Source: Aquatica leii
Lineage: Eukaryota > Arthropoda > Insecta > Coleoptera > Lampyridae
Assembly: GCA_035610365.1 (NCBI GenBank)
Contig: CM069433.1
Coordinates: 59,758,487 to 59,822,486, forward strand
Reading direction: 5' to 3'
Length of the DNA: 64,000 bases
The notes below the pieces were generated by a model. That model was given only the letters and a program-made list of their open reading frames with translations, ran no database searches and was not told where the DNA came from. Shown piece after piece: positions 34,316 through 46,743 of the stretch (its first letter is position 1; each line of letters starts with the position of its first letter). Both the position numbers and the translations under genes were made by a program.

Positions 34316-34673
34316 TAATCCTAGTATAAGAGTAGAACATATTACAATAGTACAAATGAAAACAAACAACAATTATCAAAATCTAATTTGTTTACCAATA
34401 TTACGTTAGAGTAAAAGAAATAATTGATCTTACCATCACAGTAGAATGTTTAATTTCTGCCAAATATACATAAAATTAAAACCATGGACAAGGAGGAAAG
34501 TACGAAGAACATATAACCTTATACGACACAAACATAACCCACACATAAGGTGAATCTTAATGATAGAATTAAACTAATGTACACTTTAACAACTGATAAG
34601 CGTGAGAATTTGTATTTATAATGATAAGATTAACATAATTTTGTTAGTTGTTATAAAATTAAGTGACAAAAAT

Positions 34674-35165
34674 TTAGTAAATACGTTTACATTTACTAAT
34701 AATGTTGTTATAAATAGGATTCAGATTTTGAGTATCCGTCTTAAAGTTTACATTATCATTATATAAATTAATAAAGATCATCTCAGATATTAGTCTTTTT
34801 TTTAAAATTTAGTTCTACATCCAAAACTTGTGGATTGTCAAAATTAAAATCATGGTTGTCCTCGACATGATGGAAAGTTAGGCCAGTATCTGCAGTTTTT
34901 TTATTACAATCATAGTTATGGTTTTTAATTCTATTTTTAAGCTTTTGTTTTGTTTGGCCGATATAATATTTATTGCATTGTTTACAATTGATTTTTACGT
35001 ATGATTTGTCTAGGATGTTAGTTTTGTTTTTTAGTTTTGTATAAATATTGTTGTATATAGTGTTATGGTTATAAAGAACAATTTTGACATGATCCGATTT
35101 TTTTTAAATGTTAATTATATTATTACTTAAACCTGGGATGTTAATAAGTTTTTTATATTGTATAC
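34674..35165 (-). pseudogene. PLE-A: GIY-YIG endonuclease end of a Penelope-like ORF
   Basis: The minus strand holds YKKLINIPGLSNNI (the conserved linker after the RT; family IPyipglS..i), then SYVKINCKQCNKYYIGQTKQ, the GIY-YIG nuclease core (YVKI...YIG), followed by RIKNHNYDC and FHHVEDNHDFNFDNPQVLDV. After a shift in an A-run it continues LISEMIFINLYNDNVNFKTD to a stop at 34674. The reverse transcriptase upstream is missing. Where it should continue, the sequence turns into an inverted terminal repeat. Confidence 0.88.
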
Positions 35166-35185
35166 TGATGTTAGTAGTAATTATA

Positions 35186-35327
35186 ATTACCATTAATATA
35201 GATTGGCCTGATGAAGTTCGCATAATAGCCAACGAAACGTAGCCACAATTACGACTGAGTTTTATTTCTGGGTGGTGCCTATCCTCCACATCGAAGGATT
35301 CTATCGTAGTATAGAAACACACCAAAC
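35186..35327 (+). repeat. PLE-A terminal repeat, inverted copy at the 5' truncation
   Basis: Reverse complement of 34168-34315. It abuts the point where PLE-A coding sequence is truncated, so the element ends in opposed terminal repeats. Confidence 0.85.
35202..35248 (+). ncRNA. Hammerhead-ribozyme-like motif, PLE-A inverted copy
   Basis: ATTGGC CTGATGA A, stem II GTTCGC-ATAATA-GCCAAC (one mismatch), GAAACGT, A, GCCAC. Stem I is TGGC/GCCA. Core boxes are intact, and the nucleotide 3' of the ACGT palindrome (A) would be the cleavage position. One extra A sits between CUGAUGA and stem II, as in the other copies here. Stem III is the self-complementary ACGU, so activity would need a dimer. Confidence 0.75.
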
Positions 35328-35362
35328 TATCAAGTTTTTTGGAGGATTTATATCGTTCTCAT
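35279..35362 (+). repeat. Duplicated PLE-A terminal segment, copy 1
   Basis: ATCCTCCACATCGAAGGATTCTATC ... GGAGGATTTATATCGTTCTC recurs at 35807-35881, with about 14 bp missing in the second copy. Confidence 0.85.
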
Positions 35363-35806
35363 AGTAAGTTAATCGTCTACCTTCTACAATGTCGTCTTGG
35401 CACTCCCAATTACTACAAAAGTATAATCTTAACATCTATAATATAATTAAAAATTTGGAAAGAAGTACTACGAAGCTAGCTAATTTAGATAATAGGAAGT
35501 ATTACTTAAAAAAATGTAAAGCAGATTGTATCATCCCGACACATGTACAATAATTTTTTAAGTGCACGTTTTTAATGCAAACAGAACGTACCCCATTTAA
35601 CAGAAAACCTATGAATCTTATATATTCGTTCCAATACGATCTGGTTAAATTAGAAGTAGATATGACCTATTGGAAAATTTTTAACCTAAAAAAACACAAA
35701 TCAATTAAAACACTCAATATCAAACGTCCTTAACTGTAATGATTTCCAAATACTAAGTAGAATTTTAAAAACTAAATATAAGAAAACCCGTTGTAATAAT
35801 AAGCAA

Positions 35807-35881
35807 AATCCTCCACATCGAAGGATTCTATCACAGCAAACTATCAAGTTTTTTGGAGGATTTATATCGTTCTCGTAGAAA
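35807..35881 (+). repeat. Duplicated PLE-A terminal segment, copy 2
   Basis: Direct repeat of 35279-35362. The 440 bp between has no gene. Confidence 0.85.
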
Positions 35882-36477
35882 ATATATATTGTGTCACAAA
35901 TGCTATCGAATTACTATTTGTTACATTTCTGTAATGATTTAAGTTCTCGTATAGTACAATCCTACTTATCCTACAATAGTAAAACAATAAATTTTAATTT
36001 AACATAATTAATATCATTTTTGTAAAGTAACAGTAACAAATTATGGCATATACTTTGAAAAAAGCTATTGTATAAAACAATTATGTGCAGCAAAATTTCA
36101 AACTCCAAAACTCCCAATTAATATTTTTCTTATACACTCACTAAGCTTCTGTAAGTTCAACATAAAAATTAGGTCACTTATATGTAAAAATCGCAAAAGT
36201 TCTATACATAAACTTAAAATAACATTTATGAAACTACACTAACAATACAAATAACACTAGGTAATACAGTCGTTCTATACACTATAGGTACTACATACAC
36301 TATACTTAACAACAAAACAAACTTCAATGTCTTAAAACACCAAAATAACAAAAACAGCAAAAGCGCGCAAAACTAATAAAATTTAGGCAATGATGACGTT
36401 TATGAATGACGTTTAAAACGTTTAACGCGTTTTTTCAAAAAGACTCCGTAAATTTCGAATGATATCGAAAACTATCA

Positions 36478-36593
36478 AACTAAAAACACTAGCGCCAAGT
36501 GTCTGATCTAAAAACTATTAAGTAATTTTTAATCTTGATCATACAAGTTTCGTTTCTAAAGGTTTTTTTTTCTATGACTAAATGTTACTACTG
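36478..36593 (-). repeat. 120-bp inverted repeat, right arm
   Basis: Inverted partner of 33552-33673. Similarity stops abruptly on both sides of the pair. Confidence 0.8.
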
Positions 36594-37805
36594 ATCGTAA
36601 TCTGACAGAAATATTAAAGAATAATTGTTTTTTTTGCCTTCTATTGTTCTTTTATAACGTTATTTTAAAAATTCAAACATTGCCAAAATTTCAACAAGGA
36701 AAGTCTAAAACTAAATCAACACATGTAAGTTAAAATGTAGTGTAAAGATAAGCGCACATTAGCCGAAACCGAACGAACTGTACGCACCGAAAAAAAATAT
36801 TGTTTCATTGGTTTAAATAAAAACACTGCAATTCTTATGGCGCCGGGTAGCACGCGCGCTTCTACTCAAATAAATGAAAACAATATTTCCCTTCGGCTCT
36901 AAAGTGATAATTATTTCAAACTTAAATAAAAAATAAATTTACATCAAAGTGGACTAATAATGCTATTGACATTAACATGAAACAGAATCATGGTTATGTT
37001 AATTGTCAGATTAATATACACAATAAATTAATATCTCAAAATTGTTAAGATTTTTCAAAAATAATTTAGTCATAAAGTTGTATCTTATAGTATATCTTAA
37101 GTAGGTACCATAAACTTTTAAAAAATACGATGTACAGTATAAAAGTTATTTTTAAACAAACAGTTGCATCAGCAGACAACTTAAACTAGGTTTAACCACA
37201 AAAACTATATTTTTTGTAGTGTTTATAGCTATTGTTATTCTTTTGATTGTTGTGGTAAAAAATCCAGACGTATCCAATCAAGTTTCACTTCCACCACAAC
37301 CAAAAATTATTTTAAATACACGACTTTAATAATAATTTTACTAGTATAATTTTGACTTCTTAAATTACTAGGACTGCATATAAGTTGTATAATTTTTTTT
37401 TATTAGAGACTAAAGGTCAGGTGGAAAAACTAGACCGTGAACGCCATTACTACTATAGTTTGAATTATATATAATTTAAAATGTCAATTGTGTTTTGCTC
37501 AACTAATGTAGCACACTTGTTCGGTTTTCCTATGAAAATGCATTTGGTATCAACTTACATCCGTTATACAAAGCAACCTAAATATTTTGTCATTGTAAGA
37601 ATTTCAAATTTAGCGTTTCCTACATAAATAATGTTTTTGTGTTTAATTTATACTATGTCGTATGGAATAACGTATATGCGAGAATGTGTGACGTCATGTT
37701 CATAACGAAACCGAAGACCTTTATCAACATTTTTGTTAGCAATGCTTCGAAAATTGCACGTTTAATAAATACAGTAAACTATATTAAAAAAAAGTTACAT
37801 AAAAC
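36594..37805. other. No gene seen
   Basis: AT-rich sequence with no recognised coding or structural feature. Confidence 0.5.
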
Positions 37806-39198
37806 AAGGTGTATCTGATTAAGGGGTTGTTATTTTAGCAGCGTTTTGCTGACAACAAAAATAAAAGTAAATACAAAATAATGTTATCGGATAAGTGTAG
37901 TTAAACTCAATACTGTGGTTAAATCAAATTGTTACTCTGCACATTCTTTTAAAGTACATTAGATAATAAGATAACGTATTCACAGTTGCTTAAATCTAAG
38001 TAATGTTCTGTAATTGTCACACTTCAATTAATGAAAAACACTGCAAAAATAAAATAAATATGTAAAACAAGTATTTTTGTAATTTTTCACTGCTAAACGG
38101 TCCAATTCTATTTCTTAAAATACTTACACAAACATTAATAGTAAACCGCCACTAAAAGCTACTTTGTCGAATTTCATGAGGTTTTCTTCAATCCAAATAT
38201 ACATGTTCTAAAAATTGAAAACAAACAACACTCATCTAAAAATAATATTTCGGCATCAACGTCGTGGTCTAAATAAGCTTCTGGTTGCTGCAACCACTCA
38301 CAAAATCAACGTCGCGATTCAAATCAACGTCGGATAATTGTTGTAGTCGTTGAACATGGTAAAGGTGCACAGCATAATTTTTTAAAACACTATGTATTTA
38401 CCATACTATGGGACACGTTAACTTCGCGACCTACATCTTTAGTACTACTTCGTGACCGCTCTTCTACAATTTGCAATACCTGCACATACATTGAAGAAAA
38501 ACAAATATTAAAACTTTGATTTCATTGAAAACATTTATTCTTCTTTTTCTTCTTCTGCCACCATGGGATGCTCCTTCTCGACCATGTCCTTTGTAAGTAA
38601 AGAGAACACTTATAGAACAGTTTATAGAAGGCAATTAGGATATCGCTCAAAACACAACGTACGTCCGGTGTGGAGGTTATAATTACACGTACCGCGCATT
38701 AAAACAATGTCACTGTATTCTGCAGTTTTACATAATAAAGAAAAAAAAATTCAATTAATTATTATGCAGTACCAATACGTTTACACGTTTCACTTAGCAT
38801 CAACTGAAGAAATCCATAAATGCAGAGTTTTGCATTTATTTATCTGAAATCTTGTTTTTGTTACAACCGAAGATGAGGGTGTACACAAAGTACTGCTAAG
38901 AAATAAACATTAATATTTGCTTCATTTATTTTATTAGTAATTTATTTTGTAGATAAAGAAAAATTAAAGAAAGCAATAATCAACACAATACATTAGTACG
39001 TTTCACGAATTTTGCAACATTTACCCACCATTTACAATCAACAGTAAATTAACAATGGATAATCAGGACCGGGCTGAAAACTTTAATTGTAAATACTTCA
39101 AAACTGGGCCACGTTAGATCAAATCTTTAAAGGAAAAATTTTCATTTCTACAAGGAAACCGCTTCTTGAGTTTGTAGTCGTATTTCAGATACACCCTG
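37806..39198 (-). mobile_element. Mariner-type element, probable extent
   Basis: AGGTGTATCTGA near 37806-37817 and, inverted, TCAGATACACCCTGTA at 39185-39200 resemble the short GGGTGT-type termini of insect mariner elements. They bracket a minus-strand transposase remnant, giving a size near 1.4 kb. The left end is degenerate and no clean TA duplication is visible. Confidence 0.45.
38190..38600 (-). pseudogene. Mariner transposase pseudogene (second copy, DUF4817 type)
   Basis: The minus strand reads VLQIVEERSRSSTKDVGREV and NVSHSMVNT, the helix-turn-helix stretch with family pattern vl..ve..P.tStr.la.e.gvs...v. After a shift come YAVHLYHVQRLQQLSDVDLN (family pYHlQrVQ.L...D...R..F) and, in a further frame, DAEILFLDECCLF (family iLFsDEa.F, first catalytic Asp). 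Two or more frame breaks and the absence of the C-terminal half make it non-functional. It is a different, more decayed copy than 22827-23894. Confidence 0.7.
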
Positions 39199-39654
39199 TA
39201 CAAAAGTAAAATTACAATGCTTATTTATTTCTTAAAGACTACTTGCATCTTAAAATCCATAAGCTGGTAACACTTAAACCGTACGATTTCGTATCAAATT
39301 GCATTTATAGATTTTAATATAGTGTGTTTAATATAGTTTTCTTTGTACCATGAATTAAGTGTATTTGAAAAATTTGATACGTGTAGTTAAGCAATATAAG
39401 GTTTTTTAGAAAAGATTACGATTGGGATAAAAAAATATTTTAAGTAAGATATATTAACGGGTTTTTTAAGATAAACAATAACCAAAATAGCGTTGTAAGC
39501 CTTAACTGATACGTTACTGTAGTTTGTATATACCTACTGCTGTAAAAAACAATGTGTAAACTTGATATAAATTAATCATAAACAATCAAAACAAATACAT
39601 ATTATAAGAAGAATAGAAAACGCAATAGCATATAAAATAAATATTAAAAAAAAA

Positions 39655-40086
39655 ATATAAAACCAAGTTTTTCGTTTTAACTCAACATTTTTCATAGTTT
39701 TAGTTTCAAAATACTCCATATAAATATTGGCTATAACTAAAGAGAACGATGAACTCATGGCCACTCTTTCTACTTGTCTAAATAGATTGTCGTTATAAAT
39801 AAAATAAGTGTTTTTAGGAGAGTTTTTGATGAGCGGAGCATCTTCTTCAGTAATTCTCTTCTTAAGCAGAAACAACACTTCGTCGACGGGATCTTAGTAA
39901 AAAAATACCACGTCAAAACTGACTAGGATATCTTCTTTTGTTACACCAAGTTCTGAATTTTCTCTGTCTGTAGAATTTTTAATGTGAGTCAACGGCAAAA
40001 GTTTTGCAGCTAGATAACGTGCTAACGATTGGATCGGTGAATTCATAATGCTCACTATCGGTGGCATAACTTGTTTCTTGTTAGTA
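39655..40086 (-). pseudogene. PLE-D reverse transcriptase, inverted 5' segment
   Basis: On the minus strand from 40086: PPIVSIMNSPIQSLARYLA, KEDILVSFDVVFFY (RT motif A with the catalytic Asp), DPVDEVLFLLKKR, then YFIYNDNLFRQVERVAMSSS and LVIANIYMEYFE (RT motif B; family QxxGxAMGSPLSP.ia..yMe.fE). Similarity ends at KRKTWF, just before where YVDD (motif C) should be. The continuation of the protein lies on the opposite strand from about 40090. One frameshift separates motif A from the next helix. Confidence 0.85.
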
Positions 40087-40089
40087 TCT

Positions 40090-40760
40090 ATAGTGGTAGA
40101 GTTTTTGATTGCAAAGTTTGCATTTTAACGCCAATTTTCACCACCATCCAGTACGAAAGACTACTATTTTGCATACTTTAGCTATAAGAGCTATACGTGT
40201 GTCAGATAATGAAAACTACAGAAGGAAAAAGAAACATTGTAGTTGCTACAATAAAATAGATACGGGCTTAAAAAGATCCAAAAGTCATGGGAAACAGAAA
40301 TACATCCGTAAATCAAAAAAACCTTAGCACCTCCTACTAGCATCGCTTATTTACGATACTTATGGGTTTGACAGACAAAATAAATAGAGTGCTAAAAAAA
40401 CATAATATCAAAACTGTATTGGTTTACATCTGCTAAAGACAAACAAAGGGCTTTAAAACATTTCTTGTTCCTGTGAATCAAGTTATATAGGACAAACGGG
40501 ACGCTCTATAGAAGTTCGAGTAAAAAAACACATAATTCACTGTGAACACTGCAGATTTAGGAAATCAGTAGTAGCAGAACATGTGTGAAACCACAAACAC
40601 GCTAAACTTTGACCAAACTAAAGTGTTGACTAGAACTATTTTCTACTTTTCCAGACTAATCCTCAAAGCTGTGGAAACAGAAAAACATATGAATCAGAAG
40701 GACAGTTTAAAGCTTGCCTACTAGCATTACACCCTCTAAGATAAAGATCAAACTTCTTGA
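40090..40760 (+). pseudogene. PLE-D RT end and GIY-YIG endonuclease, sense 3' segment
   Basis: On the plus strand LHFNANFHHHPVRKTTILHT and LAIRAIRVSDNENYRR (40109-40230) match the thumb region after motif D of PLE reverse transcriptases (family LHf.S.HP...K...i..La.RA...SD). Then at about 40460-40600 comes ISCSCESSYIGQTGRSIEVR, the GIY-YIG core, followed by VAEHV and RLILKAVETEKHMNQKDSLK (the catalytic-Glu helix). Motif C (YVDD) and part of the connector are missing at the junction. Stops interrupt the frame. Confidence 0.85.
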
Positions 40761-40784
40761 AAAGGACACAAACAGTGACATTTA

Positions 40785-40830
40785 CCACTCCGAAGATTGA
40801 AGCTACAATGTCTTGCGAAATGTCAGTTTG
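40785..40830 (+). ncRNA. Degenerate hammerhead-like motif, PLE-D 3' end
   Basis: CTCCGAAGATTGAAGCTACA then ATGTCTTGCGAAATGTCAG resembles the CUGAAGA / GAAACGUC boxes with C-G-for-U and A-for-C changes. It lies just 3' of the GIY-YIG coding remnant on the same strand, as in the other PLEs. Probably inactive. Confidence 0.45.
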
Positions 40831-40849
40831 TTTAAGTTCAAGAACGACA

Positions 40850-43800
40850 ATACGGCAAAGGCCAAGTTCTACTTCTTATTTTGGCTCTCAAGAAGAGGCT
40901 AGAACCAAGACAAAAATACTGGGTGTTTAACTAGGACGCTGTCTATACAAAATAATAACATAATACGCAATATATTATAATGTACAACAAAATTAAAAAG
41001 GTTAGCAAAACAAAAACGGAGAAAAACAATCGCAATAGACAAAATACATAAAAAATTATTAAGAAAAGAAACATTACCTAAAAAGTAAAACCAATATTAG
41101 AAACATATAAAATAAAAAAAGATTGATTTTAATGACTTATTGTGACGATACATCAAATAATTAAAATGAGTTAATACCAAAACGATAAAAGCATTACATC
41201 AATAAAATTAATTTAAAATAATTAAAAACTGTAAAGAAAATAAACACCAAAATATAATACAATACAAGTCTATAATATAAATGTATAGGTGTTTTTTGTT
41301 AATTTATACAAAGTATTAAATTTTATAAAACAAGATAAATAAAATACAACATCTAAGGCAGCATAAACTAAAGTAAAAAATAGGGAAAGTTTTTTAAATA
41401 ATGTTTGGCAGAAAGAAGCATCTTTGGGTTACCTTGTTAAATATAACTTTAGGATAAATAGACAATACGGTAAAATCTCAAAAATAAATAAGAAAAAAGA
41501 AAGATCAAATAAACAATAAGATGTAGTTAGTGAAAAAAAGTGTATAATAAGTATAAACTATTGATACAAACAGACAATTAAAAAACAAATGTATAAAGGT
41601 AAACAAACAAGTTAGAGTTAAAAAAAATTAATAGAGAAAATTAAAATGAAATGCGTAATGTTATACGTAAACTCTAACAGAATAGAAACTTAATCAAACG
41701 AAAAGACAGAAAAAAATAAGCAAAAGATAGAAAAACAATCATCTGAAAACCAAACAAAACATAAAAATTCTTTAGAAACAAAGCATAGTGTAAATAAATT
41801 TAAACTAAAGAAGTATACAAATAAAAAGTGCTTGTACTAATATTGTTACAAAGTTTAACTAGCAAATATTTTTGTTTTATTTAACATAATCATATAAACA
41901 AAGTGTTTACTAAAATTATAACAATTTAACACCAAAATTAAAACGTTAGTTTTTGCAAAAACTTTAAAACAGCATAAAACAAAATCGTTTCGTTAATTAA
42001 AACTGTATAATAAGTTTTATTTTTAAAACCCCAAAAGATATAACTCGACAAAAATAAAATAAAAGTTTTGGTAGAGTTCATGTTTTATGTAGTCAAATAG
42101 ACGTTATAATGTGTTAAGTTTATTCTTTCAAAAACCGCTAAAAAATTCTAAAGTTATGATACTATCATAAATTAATTTATCTAATTTTGATCTCATCTCA
42201 CAATTGTAATTAAGCAAACTGTCTTGACAGTCAGCAAACTTATCAGTTATAACTTATTCACTTAAAACAATTTGAAGCATCAACACGCGTTAGTTATTAA
42301 CTTAATTGTGTAATATAAAAAGAGTGAAATTTAGGTTACCGTTAAACGAGCGTATTTATGAATCCAAGTTTGAATAACAAATGAATTCTTTAAGAGGTAA
42401 ATTAAGTGAGGGCGAACGGACAGGAAAAGATTGTCTGTAAATCCTGTGAAACCAAGTGATTAACTTTAAAATTGCCAATGTGCACTATATAAAGTGTAAG
42501 GAAGTGATGTAGTTGACATTAATTATCACCATTTATCATTGTTGTCTTGAACTGAATATTAAGTAGTAACTTTTGAAAATGTTTGTTTTTTAATGATAAT
42601 TTTTTATAGAACATAATTACAATGAAAAATTACAACATTTACGTAAACAACATAAATTTTAACGCTTATAGACATGCAATCTATTAATAAAATCTTTTAA
42701 TTTATGCAATAAACCATGTTTAATAAATAATTTACACATATAAATGTTTGGTGTCATTTAACAGTGGAGTACAATAAATGGTTATCATTTTATATTGCAA
42801 TCAATTGCATAAATTTAATAATGATTTATTTTTTAATGCATACGTTAATTTATGTTCACATAGTAATTTTTCATTAAAAATGGATTGAAAGTGAGGTTGA
42901 AAGTTAACCTTTTCACCGATATTTTCTCGTTTGTTGAGCTTGTGGTAGTTTCAACGACTAAAAAGACAGTAATATTTCCAAGGTGTTTGCAGACGGTAGC
43001 AGGTCTCATACGAACGTTCTTAATAACAGTCGGCCGGTAATCCTCAGCTGATTGATGGCTCCTCCATGATGGAGCTTGGTGAGGTACAGTGCTCCGACGT
43101 AGGACCTTACCACACCCCCTCATCATTTCTAGATTATTGATGTTTTTTCTTTGTAGCTTTTGTTACAAGACAAAATGCGAAGTTACGTTGTAGAGATTTT
43201 ATATTTATTCAGAGTTAGTACTGACTTTTAAACTAATTTATATGTGAAGTATAATTTAAAGCGTTGCTTAAAAATTTAAATTGTATTGACTGTGTGTAAT
43301 GTATTATGCAATAAACTAATTTTCGTTTAGAAACGTGCCCCCTAAAGATTGCTCCATTTGTAGAAATACTGTAGCTATATTTTTCTTTTCGCAATTACGG
43401 AAGGTAAAACTCACTAACAAAGAATTAAATAAGATAAATTACTTAGAAGCGAGAGCTATTCCCTACAACAAAATGTTTAAATAATGCTCAGATTTAGGAA
43501 GAGGAGTGTATAAAATACATTACCTACTCGGGAAGCGCTTTAAGGAAATGATTCTTTCATTTGCATGGTGACTGGATCTCAACTAAAATACGTCGTATAG
43601 TAAGTAGTTTACGAATGTATGCAAACGCCCAAACGGGCAAGTAACGAGCAAGTGATTACCTACCAATCTACGAAATGGTGTGCTCCACAACCGGCGAAAG
43701 TGAGTTACAAACTAGCTTAAACTTATGAATAATCCAGTAGCTTAGCAGTGATGCCAAACCGGTGTGAAGTTCTCCTTATCTAAGACGTGGATTTAGTCCT

Positions 43801-45290
43801 AGGAAGTTTCGCGGAGGCGACACGAAAGCTGTATTATTATAAGTTAGAAGTTGCTTTCTGCATCATACATACATTCATGATAAAGTAGTAAGATAATAAG
43901 CTTTTCTTAAATTTAAACCTTTTTAAATGCGACAAGTAATTCAACACATTATGAAACACGTTTATTGTGCTTGTAAACGCGAATATTTTATAAAAGAATT
44001 CGATTGGATTTCATTTTGTACTATTTACGATTCCTAGCATTTATTATACCTGACGTATACTAATAAACTTTTATGTACGAAATAAACGTTAAAATCGTGT
44101 TCTTTAAGCTTGCGTTTCTATTCGACATTTTTCAAACTGCTATTTAGAGACGTGAACTCGATAGGAAACAAACTTTTAAATAGATTTTACCAATTTAATC
44201 TCACATTTTCGCACAAAACTTTTTTTGGTCTACCAGTTGATGTAAAAAAAGTACGGGACAAGTACGTTAATTTAAATAATAAAAAAAGAAATTATTAGTA
44301 TATAATTAACATTATTTTTAAAAAATATAAACTATAAAAGTAGTGACAGTTTAATTCGGACAAACTTTAGATAACGGTAGACATCGATTTAATGTTTCCA
44401 AGTCTTAGTTGTGACAAACGCTAATGTTATGTTAATATATTTAGACGTAACTAATTCCACGCTGCGATTTTGACAAATTCCTTAATTTTACTTGCAAATA
44501 GAGTAACACGCAGCAACCGCAATTTTAATATAAAAAAGTTTTATCGGAACTTTCTAATTAACGTGGTATTCAACGTTGTTGAGATAGAACTAACGAAAAT
44601 TTAAAGTTGTGTACAACAACAAATTAGAATGACATGTACTCAAGCTTTTGACTAAGTGTTTAACAAAAAGTGTAGAATTTGTAAAGTCTAATTAAAGTTA
44701 ACTTATTTTATTAGTCAGTCAAAAACATAAAACAAAAGTTAGTAAAAAAAATTATATAAATGACAGATATTTATTATTTAAGTTATTTTATTTTTGATTT
44801 TTATATTCAAATCAAAAGTTAACCAAAATAAATAAAAATCATAGTTAAATAATTTACATTTGCATTTTTACTTTAATTACTTTATAATATTTTATAAACA
44901 AATCTTTCAATACTGAAACTGAATGTATTAATGTAAAAACCAATGAATGAATTAAATCAAAAATTTTATTATTCCAGACTCTTAAGATGTCTACTGCGAT
45001 GTGTGACAAAAGCTTAGCTTGTTTGATAACGACAACACGGGAATTATCTAGAATGGATAAATGTAATACAAGTTTCTTCTAACTCTATTCTTAATGGAAT
45101 ATAAGATTGCAATAAAATAATTTTTAAAATTGTTCGTGTCAAGAAAAACTCTTTACAAAAAATGCATTAAGTATTTAATTTTAAATTTCTTACCTTACCT
45201 TGATTTTTGTTGGTCATTTGATTATACATTTTTTATTTATTGACAAAATGACAAAATGTTTGTTTCTTACAATAAAGAAGCAAGCCAGAT
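40850..45290. other. Gene-poor, A-rich; one G+C-rich patch
   Basis: Mostly A-rich sequence without coding similarity. 42940-43135 and about 43500-43830 are markedly richer in G+C than the background and carry protein-like frames (for example at 43126-42845, minus, with VLRRSTVPHQAPSWRSHQSA), but I cannot identify them. Confidence 0.4.
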
Positions 45291-45292
45291 AA

Positions 45293-45330
45293 AGTGTTCA
45301 TCCCAAAAACGAAACGTTGGAATAACTAAA
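45293..45330 (+). ncRNA. Possible solo hammerhead-like remnant
   Basis: CCAGATAAAGTGTTCATCCC ... ACGAAACGTTGG has the GAAACGU box, a degenerate first box (CAGATAA for CUGAUGA) and CCA/TGG ends able to pair. No PLE coding sequence is adjacent. Confidence 0.3.
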
Positions 45331-45649
45331 TTCGTTGCTTCCTTTTGTTCCTCTAATAAGAAGATATCATTAATTTGATCGTAACAATTGTAAATTAAAA
45401 AGAAATTAAAAAGGCACCCCAAAAACCAAACAGATTCTTGGAAAAACCCGTTACAACTAAACTACAAATTAAACTACTAAAGAAAAAAAAATGTTAAACG
45501 TGCAGGTATCTACAATTACATACTTTATAAATTAACTTTTTTTGTAATGTTAATAAATAATATAAAAACTTACTTACAATTCATTTATAAGTTGCAACTA
45601 ACATTGTAAATTCGCGTTTATTTAACACAAAGTACAACTTTGTCAATTA

Positions 45650-46514
45650 CAGTGAAACCTGTAAATGTGACCACCTGTATAAACCGACCAATTGCTCACA
45701 TTGACCACTTTTTAGGCAGTCCCTTCAAGAAAATAGTAAATTTAATGTAATTACCATTGCATAAATTGACCACCTGCTTTTTGTGACCATTGACCACTTT
45801 CACTGCAAATACTTTAGGTAAAAATGCTTGTATATTCTGACCAAAGTTTCAGTACAGAAAACACATTGTGAACATATCGATTTTTATTTCAATTCAGTTA
45901 GCTGCCTTTGTTAAAACATTGTATCGTTGATTATATAAATTTATAGATAATAACCGGTCGCATAGGAGAATTGGGCGCTTAATTTTAATAATTCCTCTGT
46001 TTTTAAAGAGCTCAATGCTGAAGAGGTTTTTAAAATGGTATTGGAAGACCAATGAAAGAATAACTTGAAAGACGATGAACTTAGCAATACTGATGGCGAT
46101 ACTGAACCAACAGGCGTAGTACTGAAAATAAAATCACTCTTAAAGTTAGTTTCAGTATGTTAAGTCAGTTGATCAACTTTGCTGTTCAGAACTGTCCTGA
46201 AAATTTGGCGTACTTATATAGGGTTAAAAATAAATTTAACGAAATAATTTATGATGAACACAATAATCTTAACACTAATTGTTTATATGTACATAATCAC
46301 TCTTGAGTATTGATGTGTTTTTGTTAGATACGTACGTATCTTGTTTTGTTTTATTCTATACATTTCTTTAGATTAAAGATAATAATGTAAAATAAGAAAG
46401 TGTTGATTTGTAAATTTTAGTGTCTAAAACATTATTTCTTCTAAAATGACCACCTGCTCAAAGTGACCATTGTGTGATGGTCCCAAAGGTGGTCAACTTA
46501 CGCAGGTTTTACTG
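45650..46514 (+). mobile_element. Non-autonomous pogo/Tigger-like element with TA duplications
   Basis: Left end CAGTGAAACCTGTAAATGTG and right end, reversed, CAGTAAAACCTGCGTAAGTT are terminal inverted repeats flanked by TA on both sides (45648-45649, 46515-46516). GACCACC motifs recur just inside each end. At about 46010-46260 the plus strand encodes NAEEVFKMVLEDQ, DDELSNTDGDTEP and, shifted, QLINFAVQNCPENLAYLYRV. These resemble the acidic C-terminal tail of Tigger/jerky transposases, so this is an internal-deletion derivative retaining only the 3' part. Confidence 0.85.
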
Positions 46515-46743
46515 TATTTTGTAGTATAAATATAACACCACATACACATTGAATGGTTCCTGTTTTTATCAAGTCGCGTATCTTTGTATATTAATAGTAT
46601 TTCAAATAGTAGAGTATCAAAGTATATCAGCAATTTCTATTCTACTATACACATCTTATTTTTTCTACAACTAACAGATATTACGATACATATTGTATAT
46701 TTATTTGTGATTAGACAACATTATGCATTGGGTTTGACCAATT

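Noticed and set aside
34167-35325. Two open frames encoding almost the same peptide on opposite strands (34167-34409 and 35104-35325)
   Set aside because: They are the two arms of the PLE-A inverted terminal repeat, not a conserved gene pair.
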